Assembly: GCA_947311845.1 (NCBI GenBank)
Contig: CAMZMU010000034.1
Coordinates: forward strand, 93,293,015 to 93,357,014
Direction of reading: 5' to 3'
DNA from: Poa pratensis
Taxonomy: Eukaryota > Streptophyta > Magnoliopsida > Poales > Poaceae
DNA: 64,000 nucleotides
A model generated the notes under the pieces. It made no database searches. It was not told the DNA's origin and saw only the letters and a list, made by a program, of their open reading frames with translations. Below, piece by piece: positions 22,480 through 33,779 of the stretch. Within the stretch, counting starts at the first letter, position 1, and each line of letters begins with the position of its first letter. The position numbers were made by a program, and so were the translations under genes.

Positions 22480-23426
22480 TGTCGTGGTGGGATCACGGCA
22501 GATGCCATGGGTATGGCTTAGTTGGGGCCGAATGGTCGTTGGGGGAATCCGGGGAGGGTTTATGCACTCAAGACGTGCACAAGCAAGAACATGCAAGAAA
22601 CCACAAGAACATGAACAAGAAACCAAGAAAGCCAAGAACACAAAAGACACCACGATGTACCCAGGTTCGGGGCCTTCGTGAGGAAGTAAAACCCCTACTC
22701 CTGCCTTTCCTCTCTCAATATATCAGTGTCGTTCTCAGGTACAAGGTGCTCCTCGAGCTGTATGATGCTACCAAAGTGAGAGCTCGAGATAGAAGATGAA
22801 ACTATGAAGGGGGAAATGAGCTAGGGTTTTGCCGTCCTCCTCCCTGGAGGTAGAGATGCCGCATATATACATAGGCCGAAGTACAGTTTTACCCCTGCCT
22901 CCAACTAACAATGGCATGGCCAAAAGGTAGAAGACAAGCCTCTGCCTCCTGCCAGCTCAACGGCCGGACTGTCAGGCCGGACAGGCCTAGCTTTCCTCTT
23001 CCGGTCATACTTCAGTAGCCTGCCGAGGTCTAGCCTGTAGACCTTTCCCGAAATAGCCAAGTCAGCTCCTAGGCCCCCGAGCTTCCGGGAAACCCGTGGA
23101 CGGACCTCGCCGTCCTCTGAAGCTTCGGGCTACGAGCTCTGCGGCGCCCGTGACCCCTCTGACATGCCTCGATCCTTGCTGCCAACCTCGGATAACACTC
23201 CTGATCCTATACCTCGGTAGAGAATACCTTATTCCTGTGGTAGCTAGCTGACTGCCCCGAGGTTGATACCTCGGAGGATATACCTCGGAGAATATACCTC
23301 AGACGTACACCTTACGTCGGATGACGCCTCCTGCGTCCTTGCTCAATCGTTACCTCGGACAGCTTACTGCCTTAACCTTACATGTCTTTACTTCATCTTT
23401 ACCCTACCCGGGGTAACCCCCCGACA
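22480..23426 (-). repeat. gypsy-1 5' LTR
   Basis: 947 bp and the promoter-bearing LTR in the element's direction. A TATATA motif on the minus strand near 22863-22870 is the likely TATA box. Confidence 0.95.
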
Positions 23427-23520
23427 CTCGCCTTGGATGTTCCACTGGCCAGGGGACAAGTTGAGTCAGCTGGGGGTTGGCGGCGGCGAGCCTTCGTCTT
23501 CGGCTAGGGGGTGCGCGGCT

Positions 23521-23820
23521 CTGGGGCCGGCGTGGATGTCGGAGCGGCGGCTCCAGATTTCGTCTTGCGTTGAGATCGTCTCTGCCGTGTTAGTGTCGGT
23601 TTTGGTTGCTAGGGCGACATGGCCGTCAACTCGTTTTGGAGCGTGGCCTTGGGGCCGGCGTGGATGTCGGAGCGGCGGCTCCGGGTTTCAACTTGCGTTG
23701 AGGTTGCCTCCGCCGTGTTTGTGTCGTCTATGGTTCGCTAGGACGACTTGGTCGTCGACTCGTTTTTTGGGGCGTGGCCTTGGGGCCGGTGTGGTGCGTT
23801 GTGTTGTACGGTTTTCGGCC
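23521..23820 (+). repeat. Tandem repeat of about 129 bp in the non-LTR element 3' region
   Basis: The motif tggggccgg(c/t)gtgg recurs at 23522, about 23650 and 23781. Between copies, long stretches match (gatgtcggagcggcggctcc). This makes about 2.3 units just upstream of the poly(A) end, as often found in LINE 3' UTRs. Confidence 0.8.
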
Positions 23821-23910
23821 GGTTTCCCTCATAAACTGTCCAACTCTTTTCGACTTTATCAATCAAAGGCATTGCCGAGGTTCGAAAAAAAAACTGAGCT
23901 ATGGACCCCA

Positions 23911-24974
23911 CAATATTTATTAAATTACTAATCCTCTAATTAGAATGATTTCCCACGTCCTAATCGAAGACAATACAGTGCAAGAGTACCTATATGTCGT
24001 GTTTTTGTCGTCTACAACTCTACATTCTACTGCAAGCTAGCAGTCGTGCATGAACACCATTGAGCTGAGCACCTGCATGGTTGGTTCCTCTATCTGCCTG
24101 TCTGCCCAGCATTCTCTCATAGTCTGATTCTCTTCTTCTTCGTCCTCAGTTGTCGGTCTTATCAAACTAATCAGGGCAGTGGCAGCACTTAATTGGACAG
24201 AGATGCTTAGTCATGTTATATTCCAGTTTGACGAAGCGCGGTGTTCTATCGTCGGCTTGTCGGATGATTAACGGGCCACCTGAGCGTACGAGTCGTCCGT
24301 CCATTCCAAGCAAGTAAACGAACTGGAAAGCGATTATGAACGGAAGAAGAATACGATTCAGCCTTGACGTTGGTGTTCTTCTCCAAGACGTAGGTTCGGC
24401 GCTTTTATTTACACGAGTTCTCAGTTCCACATTGTTGGTCTTGTAGTAAGTTTCTTGCCACTTCTCTCCCTAAAGATGTAGCACTGCATTTTTTTTCTTT
24501 ATTTACAAGGCTAGCTGCATTGTTGGCTGCATGAAAACGCAACCAGGCTCTTTGAACAACCTTTTCTAGTCAGAGAATTAAGCCATCAAAATTGATGTCC
24601 AAAGGTTATTCGAATATTGGGGCTAGCATATATTGCAGCAGAGTATTGGCGTAGTTATTGTTCCAACACTATTTTATCAAAACAGAGATATATTAGTTAA
24701 GATGAACAACAGCCAGTTCAAAAAAAAGAAAGAAAGATGAACAACAGCACTACAATACAAACGTATAGGGATTTCTGGCTCCAGAACTTCAATGATCTCT
24801 CCACTTTAAAAACAATCAGAAGACATGTTTATAACTATGAAAAAATTATATCCTACAAATGCGTCAAATGACTAAAATCTCAATTTAAAGCACTTTGTAT
24901 TATAAGCTGCACAAATACAAAAAAAATATGGCTATGAGTATAGTGAACAGTCTATATTTTTAGAACTACAAAAT
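23911..24974. other. Intergenic spacer
   Basis: AT-rich with no recognisable gene or element border. The short ORF at 24167-24430 (minus) has no domain. Confidence 0.45.
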
Positions 24975-24976
24975 TA

Positions 24977-25069
24977 CTCCCTCTGGTCCATTAAATCTGT
25001 CGTGGGATTTTACTAATCACGTATAACCGGTACGCATGAGTTGCGACACTTAAATCGGATAGGAGGGAG
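24977..25069. mobile_element. Short Stowaway-type MITE
   Basis: A 93-bp element starting ctccctctggtccattaaat and ending with the near-complement (acttaaatcggataggagggag). It is flanked by TA at 24975-24976 and 25070-25071. Confidence 0.8.
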
Positions 25070-25363
25070 TATCATAATTTATCATTTTTGTGAAGGCCAG
25101 AATTGCGATCTTGCATGCATATAAGACTACATAAAGAAAACAATAAAAACAAAGGGATCGCTGGAGCCTGAGAGCCAAAGAGAGTTTTCAAGTACCAACT
25201 TAATACCCAGGTTTCTTCTTTTTCTTCTATATAATAGGCAGGATCCATCAATCTAATACAACATCGCAAGTACATGATCAATAGTATGATCGATATGCAG
25301 GGTCTCTAACAGGCAGGAATCCCCAACGACTCCTCTAACAAGTCTAGTTTCTCCAGCGACAAG

Positions 25364-28300
25364 CTACTCGCGAATGGAGTTGATGTCAATGTTGGAGGAC
25401 CTCGAGTCCATCTGCCGCATCAGGCCAGGCGGCGCCCACCCGCCCATCGGATGGTGGGGCGGCATGTTCATGTTGTGCTCGGGAGGCGCCATTGCGAGGG
25501 GCTCTTCGCTGCCGCCCCCATTACGCTCTTCGTCCTCCATGTCTTGCTCGGCTTTGGCTTGGTTCTTGTTCGGGTCCCCATACATCGGAGACCCTGAATC
25601 CATCTGGTTCATCATGCCAGGTGGCCATCCGCTCATCGGGTGGGGCGGCATGCTGTGATCTGGCAGCGCCATTGTGGGGGTGTCTTCACCGCCGCCACCA
25701 CCATTCTGATCTTCGTTCTCAACGGCTTGCTCTGCTTTAGCTTTGCTTTTCTTTGATCCACCGCCATACATGAAGCTTCCCACTATCACCTGGGGCAATG
25801 TACAGCAATGGGTAAGAACCAAAGGAATAACTTGACCAAACTAAATTCTGAGATCGGTCGGATGAGATATCATGCATAGACTTCATTACCTGAACAGTTC
25901 CAGCTGCTGTCAGGACTCCACCAACACTCCCACCAATAACCCTGTGGTCAGGACCGCACAAAGCTATGCAAAGCCCTCCACTTCGAGTGCGGGTACCGCC
26001 TTCCTCTAGCAGCAAATATGATCCAGAAAGACACAGGATTTCAAATCGACCCTGCCAAAGCAACAGTAATGCATAAGGGCACGAACTAAATGTGGACAAA
26101 ATAGTTCTTCTCAGGCTCAGGGTAAAGCCATACAAGTGAGCTGGTCAATGACAATGAAGTAATAGAAGATCTTAGCATAGAAAACTAATTTGAGCAAAAG
26201 TCAAAGCACATTTCTGATTTAGAGATGAATAATCCAATTTATCTATAAAGCAATGGTCTAGTTAGTCACAATCTGTTTACCCCCACATGACAGGTTACTG
26301 AAACAACCAGGAGTAAAGCATTTTAAGGAATTGAGATACAGCACATTTAACATGGCAAAGTGCGACAGAGATATATTTAACCCTTTTTACTGAAAAGGGA
26401 GGGTAGTTGGTTCATCTTTTTGCTGAATAAAGAGTGCATGAGCATAACAAAAGCATGCATGTCGTAGTTAGATTTGACTACTCCCTCCTTCCCAAATTAA
26501 GTGGCGTCCTTGTTTTTCGTGCACCGAGTTTGACCAACAAAATTGTGTTATATGCTTTGAAAATTATAACGTTGGATTCGCATCCAAATAAAGTTTCTAA
26601 TGGTATGATTTTTACTCCCTCCGTTTTTTAATATAAGATGTTTTAGATGTTACACATGTTGTGAGTGAACATGCACACAAAAATGTGTCTACATACATTT
26701 GTGTGCATGTGCATGTGGACAAAAGCTAAAACATCTTATATCAAAAAACGGAGGGAGTATGACATAATTCTCATATACTAATGGTCAAATTGATGGTCAA
26801 AATTCGTGCACGCAAAACTAAGACGCCACATGCATTGGGACGGAGGGAGTACAATGGTATCAAAACACCTGCAGCAAGGTACCTCATATGTCACAGCACC
26901 AGAATTTGAATCCTGATGAAGGGTAGCCGTGGAAACAGCTCCTGTTGCTGAAATTATGCAAATAGCTCTTGGGCCTTGTTGTGCGAAGGACATTATTCTG
27001 GCAGCAACGTCCTGCACATGTACAGAACTTATAAGTTATAATGTCAAAACAGAAAGGCATATGCAGCAATTTTAAGAACTATTAAGTATTTCCTGGAACA
27101 AAGAAAAGAGCCAGACACACTGCAGTTTCTCAAAGAAAAAGTTATCTAGAAAATTTAGCTTTCACACCACTGATGCTACTGTGGCTGAGAGTTTCCAATT
27201 ACTTTACACTCGAAGTTTCAACATGATTTGATCAACATCTAATGTTATGTCCAAACGGCTGAAATAATGTATACTGACACTAAATGTGATATAAAGACTT
27301 TGTTCACGATCAACAAGCAAGAGCTTGCACTAGTGTATTGGTTAATGAAGCATTTCCTTTTCTGCTACCTCATCTGTTACATTCAGCTTACTTTCACATG
27401 AAACTGGTTGGATATAAACACATGGCAAATCAAGAAACAATTTAAAGGCAATTTAGTGCATTAGATAGAATCTTTCATCACTCATGGCAACCACAGTCTA
27501 GTTAACGCCAAAATAAAAAATGATGCGTAAGCACACCCTTTCTAGAAAGTAGAACAACTAATGTACATTTATTGATCTCTCTCAACTTACCTCTCCTGCT
27601 TGAATAATAATGACATGAGGAGTAAAGCCTGTCCCAACAGAGCCAAGAAACCATTTTCCTGAAAAGGAAGATCTCAAATGAGAAAGAGAAGAAAAAGGTA
27701 GTTAAAGCAAACATCTACTTGTTTATTTTTCCTTTTAGGAAAAAAACAGGTGCAAAGTGCTTGCTTAACAGAATCTAGCCAGCATAGAAATTGAATAATT
27801 CATCAATTCAAGAGATACAGAACAAGACCTTAGGAATACAGTTATTTCTTTCAGTTTGACCATGCTAACAGTTAAAATCACACTTATGAGAAAAAAATGA
27901 CATTCAGAGAAAGGTCGCAACATCATCCTGAAGACAAGTAGTGTGCAGCAGCAGACCACATAAAAAGAATTTGGGGAATTGTATTTAGCATTAACAGCTG
28001 TATCTTCCAACTGACAATAGAAAAAGGTGAGTCACATCCAACTAATCACGGGCAGGTAGTGTGGATTGGGGATCAATATAGGAAAATCTTAAAATAGAGA
28101 AACAAAACAAACATGATTTCCGGATTTATCTACATATATTAGATATAAGCCAGATTGTTTCCATAAACATGAAGCAAATCTATCATAAAGAAAAGCTAGC
28201 ATTGGTGTCATCACATAACCGCGAAGATTCAACCGGGTACCAGACACTAGCCATAAATCTAGGAAGTGCATTTTTCTCAGTGCCATAAAACGATTGTCTA

Positions 28301-29048
28301 CACAGTAACACAGCATTAGTGGAAATACTACGACACCTCAACAAGCCAATCGCCATAAAGCGCGCAACACGATGATAAAACACACAAGCCTGCACAGCGC
28401 TCACTCACCAAGCGAAGCCAGCTGCTGCATCTTCCCAGACCCCGGCGGCCGGCCTCTGGCGCGCTTCTCCGTCATCGCGCCAGAGCCGGAACCCCCGGAC
28501 CCCGGCCCAAACCCTGATCCGGGCGTGGTGACCATCGCCCCCGGCCCAAACCCCGACCCCGGGCTGGACGAGTGAGGCGTCGACGGGGACGGCGAGGAGA
28601 GCCCCAGCGCCGTCGCCGACCCGTCGGGCTTGTACTTCCTCGGCCTCCCGCGCTTCTTCTTCACAAGCTCGTCCTGCGGGCTCCCCTGATTGTCCCCTTT
28701 ACCGTCAGCGCCGCCCACAGCCGCACCCATGCCACTGTCGGCGCCGCCACCGCCAACGTTGTGCTGCTGTTGCTGCTGCTGGTGCTGGTGCGCCATGTGG
28801 GGAGGGGAGGCCTCGACGTGGTTCTGGTGGAACCCTTGCCCCTGCCCTATGTGGGGGGCGGCCCCGAAGTGCTGCTGCGGGAAGGCGTAGCCCGCGGAGA
28901 CGGCGTCAAGCTGCTGCCGGTACCCGCCGGGCGGCAGCGGGACGTGGAGGCCGGAGCCTCCCGGTGGCGTCCCCATGCCCCGGTGCTGCACGTAGAAGGG
29001 GGAGTAGTCGGGCCCCGACGTCGCCGTGGACTCCCCCCTCCCATCCAT
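25364..29048 (-). CDS. AT-hook motif nuclear-localized (AHL) protein
   Basis: A DNA-binding nuclear protein that binds AT-rich minor grooves and, in this family, regulates growth genes through PPC-domain complexes. Five exons in order on the minus strand: 29048-28409, 27658-27591, 27011-26883, 26051-25890 and 25789-25364. All have GT-AG borders and agreeing phases, giving 474 residues with no break. Residues 1-130 are G/H/Q-rich with a Q run near 90. AT-hook 1 is KKRGRPRKYK (about 131-140) and AT-hook 2 is KRARGRPPGSG (about 195-205). The PPC/DUF296 domain spans about 214-350 with the GRFEIL core. The tail has M/P/G-rich duplicated segments (PPHPMSGW... and PPHHPMGGW...). Two hooks and a multi-exon structure suit the intron-containing AHL clade. 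This is the one clearly intact gene in the window. Confidence 0.95.
26481..26849. mobile_element. Outer Stowaway MITE in AHL intron 3
   Basis: It begins ctccctccttcccaaattaa and ends ...tgcattgggacggagggag, flanked by TA (26479-26480, 26850-26851). It is interrupted by a second MITE. Without that insert it is about 224 bp. It lies between the AHL exons at 26883-27011 and 25890-26051. Confidence 0.85.
26615..26757. mobile_element. Inner Stowaway MITE nested in the outer one
   Basis: 143 bp with ends ctccctccgttttttaatat and its complement, flanked by TA (26613-26614, 26758-26759). The termini closely match each other, so it is younger than its host MITE. Confidence 0.92.
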
Positions 29049-29464
29049 TCATGGAATGGGCAGCGCCGCGCACACGACCGGCAGCAGCCGAGAGTACAGA
29101 AGTGCCTCGGAGATCTCGCCCGCCCACCAACTCCCTCCCGCAGCGGCGGCCCTTCCCGCGGATCGAGGCGAGATCAGATCGAGATCCTCCCGAAACAAGA
29201 GGGTGCGGCGGCGGCGGGCGGGATCCCGATCGGAATGGCGGGCGGCGGCGGCGGCGGCGGCGGAATGGGGCGCTAAAACCCTAGCTATGGATGGAGAGAG
29301 TGGGGTGGGGAGATCGCAGGCAGGGGAGGGGAGCGGGGGAAGAACCGAAAGAGGGGAGGAGCGAAGGGTGTGTGGTCTATGTATTGGAGGAGAGACGCAT
29401 GAGCAAGGGAGTGCCAAGGATTGTCTGTGCACACGAGATTGCAAAATCCACAATGGATGAATCC
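29049..29464 (-). promoter_or_regulatory. AHL 5' UTR and promoter region
   Basis: Upstream of the AHL start on the minus strand the DNA is GC-rich, then CT-rich (cctcccctcccctgcc, ctctctcc), with an aaccctag/ctagggttt telo-box-like motif near 29276. These traits are common in plant leader sequences. No clear TATA box was found. The long plus-strand ORFs here are composition effects. Confidence 0.55.
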
Positions 29465-30595
29465 ATCCATTTTCTATAAGATTTGAGATACACTTTAAGT
29501 CAATCCAAAAAAAGGATACACTTTGAGTAGAAGCAAACAGTTTTTTTCCTAAAGAAATGATCAATCTACAAATGTGTAAGTGAGTTTACAACGATAGCAT
29601 CCTCGACGGCATTGCATGGAGTTCCACCGTGCTGAGTTCGTATTCGGCAGCTTCGAACCACATGGCCAATTAGTCGGGAGCCAATGGATGCAATAATGAA
29701 TCCAGTATTTCGGAAGCAATTAGATGTCGTCGAGGTGTGAATTCTCTATGTTGCATGTCAACGGGAACAAAATCCGGATAAACGGTCGTGTACAAATTGA
29801 AGTGTGCCAAAATGTGGCTTAAGGCAATTTTGCAAGAGGGAGACAGACATAGATTTATGTGCCTGTTTCTATATGTCAAAGTTTGGTAGCCCTTGGTGAT
29901 TCCTCTCCAAGATAAGCGGAGAGAGCGGCATTGCCTTCTTACCAACATTTGCTTCTCGTGGAAGTTGGATTGGGAGGAACATAGAGCGTTCCGCGTGTAT
30001 GTCACCTACTTACCTAGCTCTATTTGTGAAATAAATGAGGTTTTAATTCAGGAATGGTGTACACAATTTACATTTTTCTTTCATTTTTTCTGCCTATCAA
30101 AATGATTCCATAAATAATACTCGCTAGGCTATCTAACACCGTAATTTAGTCATGCTATGGATTAGTTTCTATCATCCTTGTGAAACAAGAACTTGAAGGG
30201 CGCACACACACACACACACACACATTGTGACACTTTTGGATGACAAAAGGTTGCTTTTTGCTAACACCCGGCCGGCGCAGAGGATCCTAGCCTAGTATAG
30301 GCTTGACCAGGTACGGAGAAAGGGGCTGTTCGTTTTGCTGACGGGTAGGGGTAAGCCGAGATGTCAATTATTTGGTTGGTTCCGCAGCCTAAAATTATAC
30401 CCGAAAACTCCATTATCATCGAAAAGATGATTTTGTTAACTTTTATTCAAGTACGGACAAATCATATTAGTACACATAATCACATGACTTGGAATTTCAG
30501 AAGGTTTATCCATGAATTTGCTAAGATGCTTGTGAAAATGACAGAGGAATCTAAAAAAAGATATGACAACGAAATTTTTTTCCTTTTTACGTTTT
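29465..30595. other. Intergenic spacer with (CA)n
   Basis: No gene is recognised. A (CA)n microsatellite lies at about 30202-30224. The segment 29630-30000 looks like an eroded coding or element remnant without recognisable motifs. Confidence 0.45.
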
Positions 30596-30609
30596 GGCTT
30601 GGAAAGAGT

Positions 30610-30980
30610 TTTTTTTTTTTTTTTTTTGCGTCTCACTTAAGTGGGTACAAGTTGTAGTATCTGATCAGACACACAGCTATACACACACACCACACGCACA
30701 CCACACTCACACCACTAGCTGTGAACCTAATCTAGACCTACAACTAGAACCAACTTGTCTGCCTGGTACAAGATTTTTTCCCTCATGAAGCTCACAGGCG
30801 AGACCAGAGACACTTATTGATGTTGCGGAATACTGTTCCTAGTGAACAGTACCGCGAACACTGTTCCTAGTGAACAGTGCCCTAGCGTGAGACAGCCCAA
30901 AATCCACTCCTGAGGAGTCGAACCCGGGCTGGGCAGCCTAGCCACTGCTAGCGCTACCACTGAGCTAACGCTCAGTCCTC
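30610..30980 (-). mobile_element. tRNA-derived SINE
   Basis: About 370 bp on the minus strand. It starts near 30980 and ends in an A tail (T-run 30610-30628 on +). A 14-bp target duplication ggcttggaaagagt flanks it (30596-30609 and 30981-30994). The head holds RNA polymerase III boxes: A box TAGCTCAGTGG (about 30955-30965) and B box GGTTCGACTCC (about 30919-30929). The body has two imperfect inverted motifs, ctgttcctagtgaacag. It is non-coding and would use LINE machinery for movement. Confidence 0.85.
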
Positions 30981-30994
30981 GGCTTGGAAAGAGT

Positions 30995-32146
30995 CCAAAA
31001 GCTCCAGTTCTCCCAAGAAGGGATCACATCAGCCCCGTACTGGCACGTACTACTTGAATTCTCAGGAGGCCACCAATAAGATCCAACGCAGTACAGCACT
31101 GCAGCTTGAAGCTGTACATGTGATGCGCCAGTACAGTTTGAACGTCTTGTCACAGATATCAAGGAATCAAAATCATATTAATAAATGCAGCAACAAGACA
31201 GACCGTATATTTATACTGTGCATAGTAGTACAGCGTACCAAAATCAGTAGAATTCAGAATGAGCTTGCCAAACTTTGTCCAGTCTGAAAATATTCAGAGA
31301 AATGTAGAAAACCGGTGAAAATTGTAGATTTGTGCAGATCGTCAAAACAGTTACTGGTCAGGCAACATATTCTTGCTGCAGATGCATCTGAACCAGCATT
31401 TGCCAAGGCAAACTAGCATGTAGTGTATATCATACGCATCAGGAACAGGAAATTCAGACTACCTGGTTGGTTCGGGAGCCCCAAACTGTGTCAGGAATTC
31501 CATCGTTGCCGCAAAGATAAATAAATTTTGCTAATTTGATTGAGAAATCAATATACTTCATGTAGGCAGAGCAAAACCTGTTAAGAGATCTGTGCTCACG
31601 ACAATGACAATGGATCAAAAAAATTGAGATGACAGCAAATGGATTTATTTAGGCAAAACCCAAACTTTGTACAACATGAAAACATTCAGAGAAATTTACA
31701 AAAACGGTGAAAATGAAGACTTGTGCTGTTGTGCAGATCGTTGACACGAAGTTACTGCTTAGGAAACTAAGCAAGAACATATTCTTGCTGCGGATGCTGA
31801 TGATGCATCTGAAACAGCATTTTCCGATGCAAACAAGCATGTAGTGTATCATACACAACAGTAACAAGAAATTCAGACTACCTGGTTTGTTCCAGAGCCC
31901 AAAACTATATCAGGAATTCCATCAACACCGCAAAGATAAATTTGCTAATCTGAATTTCAGGAGGAAGCAATATACTTCATGTAGGCACAACAAAACCTGC
32001 TAAGATATTTGTGTGCCTGACAATGAGAACGGATTATAAGAAAAGAGATGACAGCGAAAGAACATCTTTATTTTTTGGCTTGGAAAGAGTTTCAATGTTT
32101 CAGTTCTCCCGAGAAGTGATCACTTTCGCCGTGCCCCATCCTCCAG
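30995..32146. repeat. Imperfect tandem repeat, period about 420 bp
   Basis: The blocks caggaattccatc at 31492 and 31911, aatatacttcatgtaggca, and gagatgacagc(a/g)aa recur about 419 bp apart. The phrase ggcttggaaagagt with a following 'cagttctccc(a/g)agaag' occurs at 30981 and about 32077. So at least two full units and a part-unit are present, and the SINE landed in the first. No conserved ORF runs through the units. Confidence 0.7.
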
Positions 32147-32155
32147 TCTGAGATA

Positions 32156-33770
32156 GAGTTATTAGCATAGAACCACCACATTTCACGCCAAATTTCGAAA
32201 AACCACACTTTGTGTTTTGATCACAGAAAACCACCAGTATTCGCGACATTTGTTGCAATGTGCACTGATCACAAATTGAACGCTAATTGACATTCGTTCT
32301 GACAGGTGGGACCCACCAGTCAGTGCTGAGGTGGCAGCACGCGTGGACTGTTTGCTGAGGTGGCAGCACACGTGGCCATGGGCCCACATGTCAGACTAAT
32401 AAAAAAAATCTCAAAAAATAAAAAAATCTCAAAAAATAAAAAAAAATCTAAAAATAAAAAATATCTCAAAAATAAAAAAAGTCAAAGTGGACAGGGAGTA
32501 GGCGCTGGACAAGCCGTCGAGCACGTACGACCTGGTGGAGCAGATGTTCTTCCTGTACGTGCGCGTGGTCAAGGCCAAGGACCTGCCCCCGAACCCCATC
32601 ACCGGTGCTGCCATGGACCCCTACGTGGAGGTGAAGCTCGGCAACTACAAGCGCACCACCAAGCACTACGACCGGCGCGCCAACCCGGAGTGGGACCAGG
32701 TGTTCGCCTTCTCCAAGTCCCGCGTCCAGTCCAACGCCCTCGAGGTCTACCTCAAGGATCGGGAGATGCTCGGCCGCGACGACTACGTCGGCCGCGTCGT
32801 CTTCGACCTCGGCGAGGTGCCCACACGCGTGCCGCCCGACAGCCCGCTCGCGCCGCAGTGGTACCGCCTCGAGGAGCGCCGCGGCGACGGCGGGTACAAG
32901 GTGCGCGGAGAGCTCATGCTCGCCGTGTGGATCGGCACCCAGGCCGACGAGGCGTTCCCTGAGGCCTGGCACTCTGACGCCGCCACCGTGCGCGGCGAGG
33001 GCGTAGCCAGCGTGCGTTCCAAGGCCTACGTCTCGCCCAAGCTCTGGTACCTCCACGTCAACGTCATCGAGGCGCAGGACGTGCAGCCGCAGTCCCGCGG
33101 CCGCGCCCCCGAGGTGTTCATCAAGGCGCTGGTCGGGAACCGGATCCTCAAGACGTCCGTCGTGGCCGCGGCGACGCTGAACCCGCGGTGGAACGAGGAC
33201 CTGGTCTTCGTCGTTGCCGAGCCCTTCGAGGAGCAGCTGGTGATGACGGTGAAGGACCGGGTGAGCCCGCGCAAGAACGACCTCCTCGGCCGCGTCCGCT
33301 CCCGCTCACGCTCTTCGACCAGAGGCCGGGCGCCGGTGGGGACGCGGCCGGGCGCGCGGACGGCGAGCGGCCGGACGGCAGCGACTGGGGCGGCGACGGC
33401 AACGGGACCTCCCTGTCCACCACCGCGTCCAGCGCCTGCTCCCTGTCCACTTTGATTTATTTTTTTGAGATATTTTTTTATTTTTTTGAGATATTTTTTA
33501 TTTTTTGAGATTTTTTGAGATATTTTTTATTTTTTATTGTCTGACATGTGGGCCCATGGTGCCACCTCAGCAAAATGTCAACACCTTCTGCCACGTAAGC
33601 CCTGACTGGTGGGTCCCACCTGTCAGAAATCGTGTCAATTCACGTTTAATTTAGTTTTAGCGCATATTGCAACAAATGTCGCGAATACTGGTGGTTTTCT
33701 GCGATCAAAACACAAAGTGGTGGTTTTTCGAAATTTGGCGTGAAATGTGGTGGTTCTATGCTAATAACTC
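32156..33770. mobile_element. Pack-MULE carrying a host gene fragment
   Basis: A 1615-bp element with long terminal inverted repeats (about 32156-32405 and 33535-33770), each starting GAGTTATTAGCATAGAACC. It is flanked by 9-bp target duplications that differ by one base (tctgagata at 32147-32155, tctgcgata at 33771-33779). The TIRs and 9-bp duplication identify a Mutator-like element. There is no transposase. The interior is a GC-rich fragment of an MCTP gene bordered by short A/T-rich 'aaaaaatctc' repeats. Confidence 0.92.
32502..33450 (+). pseudogene. Captured MCTP (multiple C2 domain) gene fragment
   Basis: The reading frame encodes two C2 domains of a multiple-C2-domain-and-transmembrane-region protein (FTIP/QUIRKY family, membrane tethers at ER-plasma membrane contacts and plasmodesmata). 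The first runs from FFLYVRVVKAKDLP with the calcium-loop-like DPYVEVKLG. The second runs from LWYLHVNVIEAQDV. The family's N-terminal C2 domain and C-terminal membrane region are absent. A stop lies just upstream (32497-32500 region) and one base is missing near 33297, where the frame changes and a low-complexity tail follows. Codon choice is that of a grass gene. No promoter of its own is visible. Confidence 0.88.
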
Positions 33771-33779
33771 TCTGCGATA

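Larger units (their letters stand above)
9026..23426 (-). mobile_element. gypsy-1: complete Ty3/gypsy LTR retrotransposon, Tat-like
   Basis: A 14.4 kb element with LTRs at 9026-9970 and 22480-23426, TG...CA termini, and a perfect 5-bp target duplication ctcgc (9021-9025, 23427-23431). The primer-binding site lies beside the right LTR, so the element reads on the minus strand. In its own direction the order is gag, protease, RT, RNase H, a second RNase H-like domain, integrase, then an antisense spliced gene before the 3' LTR. The double RNase H and the extra ORF fit the plant Tat lineage. The LTRs show no substitution between them in my alignment, which means a very recent insertion. Several single-base frameshifts interrupt gag-pol. 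Confidence 0.95.
8657..23892 (+). mobile_element. Poly(A)-tailed non-LTR (LINE-like) element, split by gypsy-1
   Basis: The outer borders are an 18-bp target duplication, actgagctatggacccca, at 8639-8656 and 23893-23910. The right copy is preceded by an A-run (ggttcg followed by nine A). This is the signature of target-primed reverse transcription. Its own sequence is only 8657-9025 plus 23432-23892 (about 830 bp), because gypsy-1 sits inside it. The left part is GC-rich with an open frame from 8752 but no reverse-transcriptase motif, so it is a 5'-truncated LINE 3' end or another retrotransposed transcript. Which of these it is remains unclear. Confidence 0.75.

Noticed and set aside
22480..22799. 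ORFs over the LTRs (for example 8752-9345 running into the LTR)
   Set aside because: They cross an element border (LTR start at 9026 or LTR text at 22539-22799) and cannot be a single gene.
28572..29276. Plus-strand ORF over AHL exon 1
   Set aside because: Shadow of the AHL first exon; the minus strand has AT-hooks and correct splicing.
30202..30224. (CA)n run as a functional site
   Set aside because: Simple microsatellite; no other feature supports a role.
32466..33056. Minus-strand ORF over the C2 fragment
   Set aside because: Shadow of the MCTP fragment; no known domain.
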